NCBI RefSeq assembly: GCF_024519725.1
Contig: NZ_JALJRK010000018.1
Location: 29,866-93,865, forward strand
From: Microvirga sp. Mcv34
GTDB lineage: Bacteria; Pseudomonadota; Alphaproteobacteria; Rhizobiales; Beijerinckiaceae
Direction of reading: 5' to 3'
Length of the DNA stretch: 64,000 bases
Shown here: piece by piece, positions 63,627 to 64,000 of the stretch
Numbering within the stretch: position 1 is the stretch's first letter
How the letters are laid out: the number at the start of each line of letters is the position of its first letter
Made by a program: the position numbers and the translations under genes
The notes under the pieces: generated by a model
The model's database searches: none
What the model saw: the letters and a program-made list of their open reading frames with translations, nothing else
What the model was told of the DNA's origin: nothing

Positions 63627-64000
63627 CGGCTCATGGCGGTATCGGGATGGCACCTCCAGGATCAGGGACATCATGCGAGCGGTCGGATCGCGTCGAAATC
63701 CGCATGGCCATGCGCGTCGCCGGCTCCGAGATCGCTGAGCGGCAAGGCCCTGGGTCGATGAGCCGGGATACGCAGCAGTCCCTGAGCCCGGAAGCCGAAG
63801 CGGGCGCCATGGCCGAGGCCGCGCCCCTGCACGTGCAGATCGAGCGGCAAAGGGAAGAGATCGCCGTGCTCCAGGCCACGGTCCGCCGCCTGCAGGCGGA
63901 GGTCAGGGGGCTCCAGGGGTCCTTGTCCTGGAAGGTCACGCGGCCGTTGCGGGCCCTGGCCCGCGGCCTTCCCGGACCGGCAGCAGCGGTCCAACGCATA
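63623..64000 (+). CDS. Coiled-coil glycosyltransferase-like protein, 5' part
   Basis: A gene starts at the ATG at 63623, overlapping the exporter ATPase stop (ATGA), and stays open to the window edge (126 codons). It begins MTAHGGIGMAPPGSGTS; an inner ATG at 63758 is a possible alternative. A coiled coil (VQIERQREEIAVLQATVRRL) is followed by GSLSWKVTRPLRALARGLP. The same coiled coil plus S-W-[KR]-V-T-x-P-L-R pattern precedes the GT domains of the 1090-residue fusion protein here, and is common in large glycosyltransferases of polysaccharide loci. The catalytic part would lie beyond the edge. Confidence 0.7.
   Translation, partial: MTAHGGIGMAPPGSGTSCERSDRVEIRMAMRVAGSEIAERQGPGSMSRDTQQSLSPEAEAGAMAEAAPLHVQIERQREEIAVLQATVRRLQAEVRGLQGSLSWKVTRPLRALARGLPGPAAAVQRI

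Noticed and set aside
1..64000. tRNA, rRNA, phage or integrase attachment sites
   Set aside because: No cloverleaf-like or rRNA sequence, integrase or phage structural gene was seen by eye; a tRNAscan or Infernal run would be needed to exclude small RNAs.

Overview
The window looks like a chromosomal stretch of an alphaproteobacterium, most likely Hyphomicrobiales (Methylobacteriaceae/Microvirga-like). This rests on high GC in most of the window, an HWE-type sensor kinase, thu/ugp-style sugar ABC operons with Gfo/Idh enzymes, and palindromic intergenic repeats of the rhizobial type. Genus-level placement is inference; no rRNA or tRNA gene was seen.

Region 1 (1-24.7 kb) is a mixed stress, envelope and transport region. 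It holds a truncated HWE histidine kinase, two small secreted proteins, a DUF1254/DUF1214-PRC barrel protein divergent from an arylsulfatase, and a DUF2721 membrane protein. A HlyD/RbbA/YhhJ export operon, a CxxCH protein and an ABC membrane subunit without an ATPase follow. Then come an ABC-2 ATPase/permease pair, a CBS-BON protein, an MgtA-type Mg2+ P-type ATPase broken by a one-base frameshift, an FtsH paralogue, DoxX, an aldo/keto reductase and a ketopantoate-reductase-like protein. Three palindromic repeats at 24.8-25.1 kb close it.

Region 2 (25.1-34.4 kb) is a sugar uptake and oxidation locus. The minus-strand operon runs binding protein, two permeases, ATPase, TIM-barrel isomerase, Gfo/Idh oxidoreductase, ThuA. 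A divergent LacI regulator and a second Gfo/Idh enzyme face it across a perfect 14-bp palindrome that is a good operator candidate.

Region 3 (34.5-64 kb) is a surface-polysaccharide locus: GT2, UDP-GlcNAc 2-epimerase, a 1090-residue methyltransferase/coiled-coil/GT4/GT2 fusion, a GT4, two methyltransferases and an O-acyltransferase. Next is an AT-richer module (membrane protein, FAD oxidoreductase, UPF0104 flippase-like protein, GtrB-like GT2, SDR, GT39-like protein). A nucleotide-sugar 6-dehydrogenase, a Wzm/Wzt-type ABC exporter and a gene running off the right edge complete it. The genes fit synthesis, modification and ABC-dependent export of an aminosugar-containing glycan.

The locus has been invaded repeatedly. 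At 42.0-45.6 kb one IS630 element (minus strand) is split by two later insertions, an IS110/IS1111 element and a second IS630. Both breaks can be closed in silico: the reading frame reconnects across the second IS630 with a TA duplication. Further remnants are an IS481-like fragment, IS3 orfA fragments, a decayed IS982 with both terminal repeats, and a 98-bp MITE-like element whose ends match those of the inner IS630.
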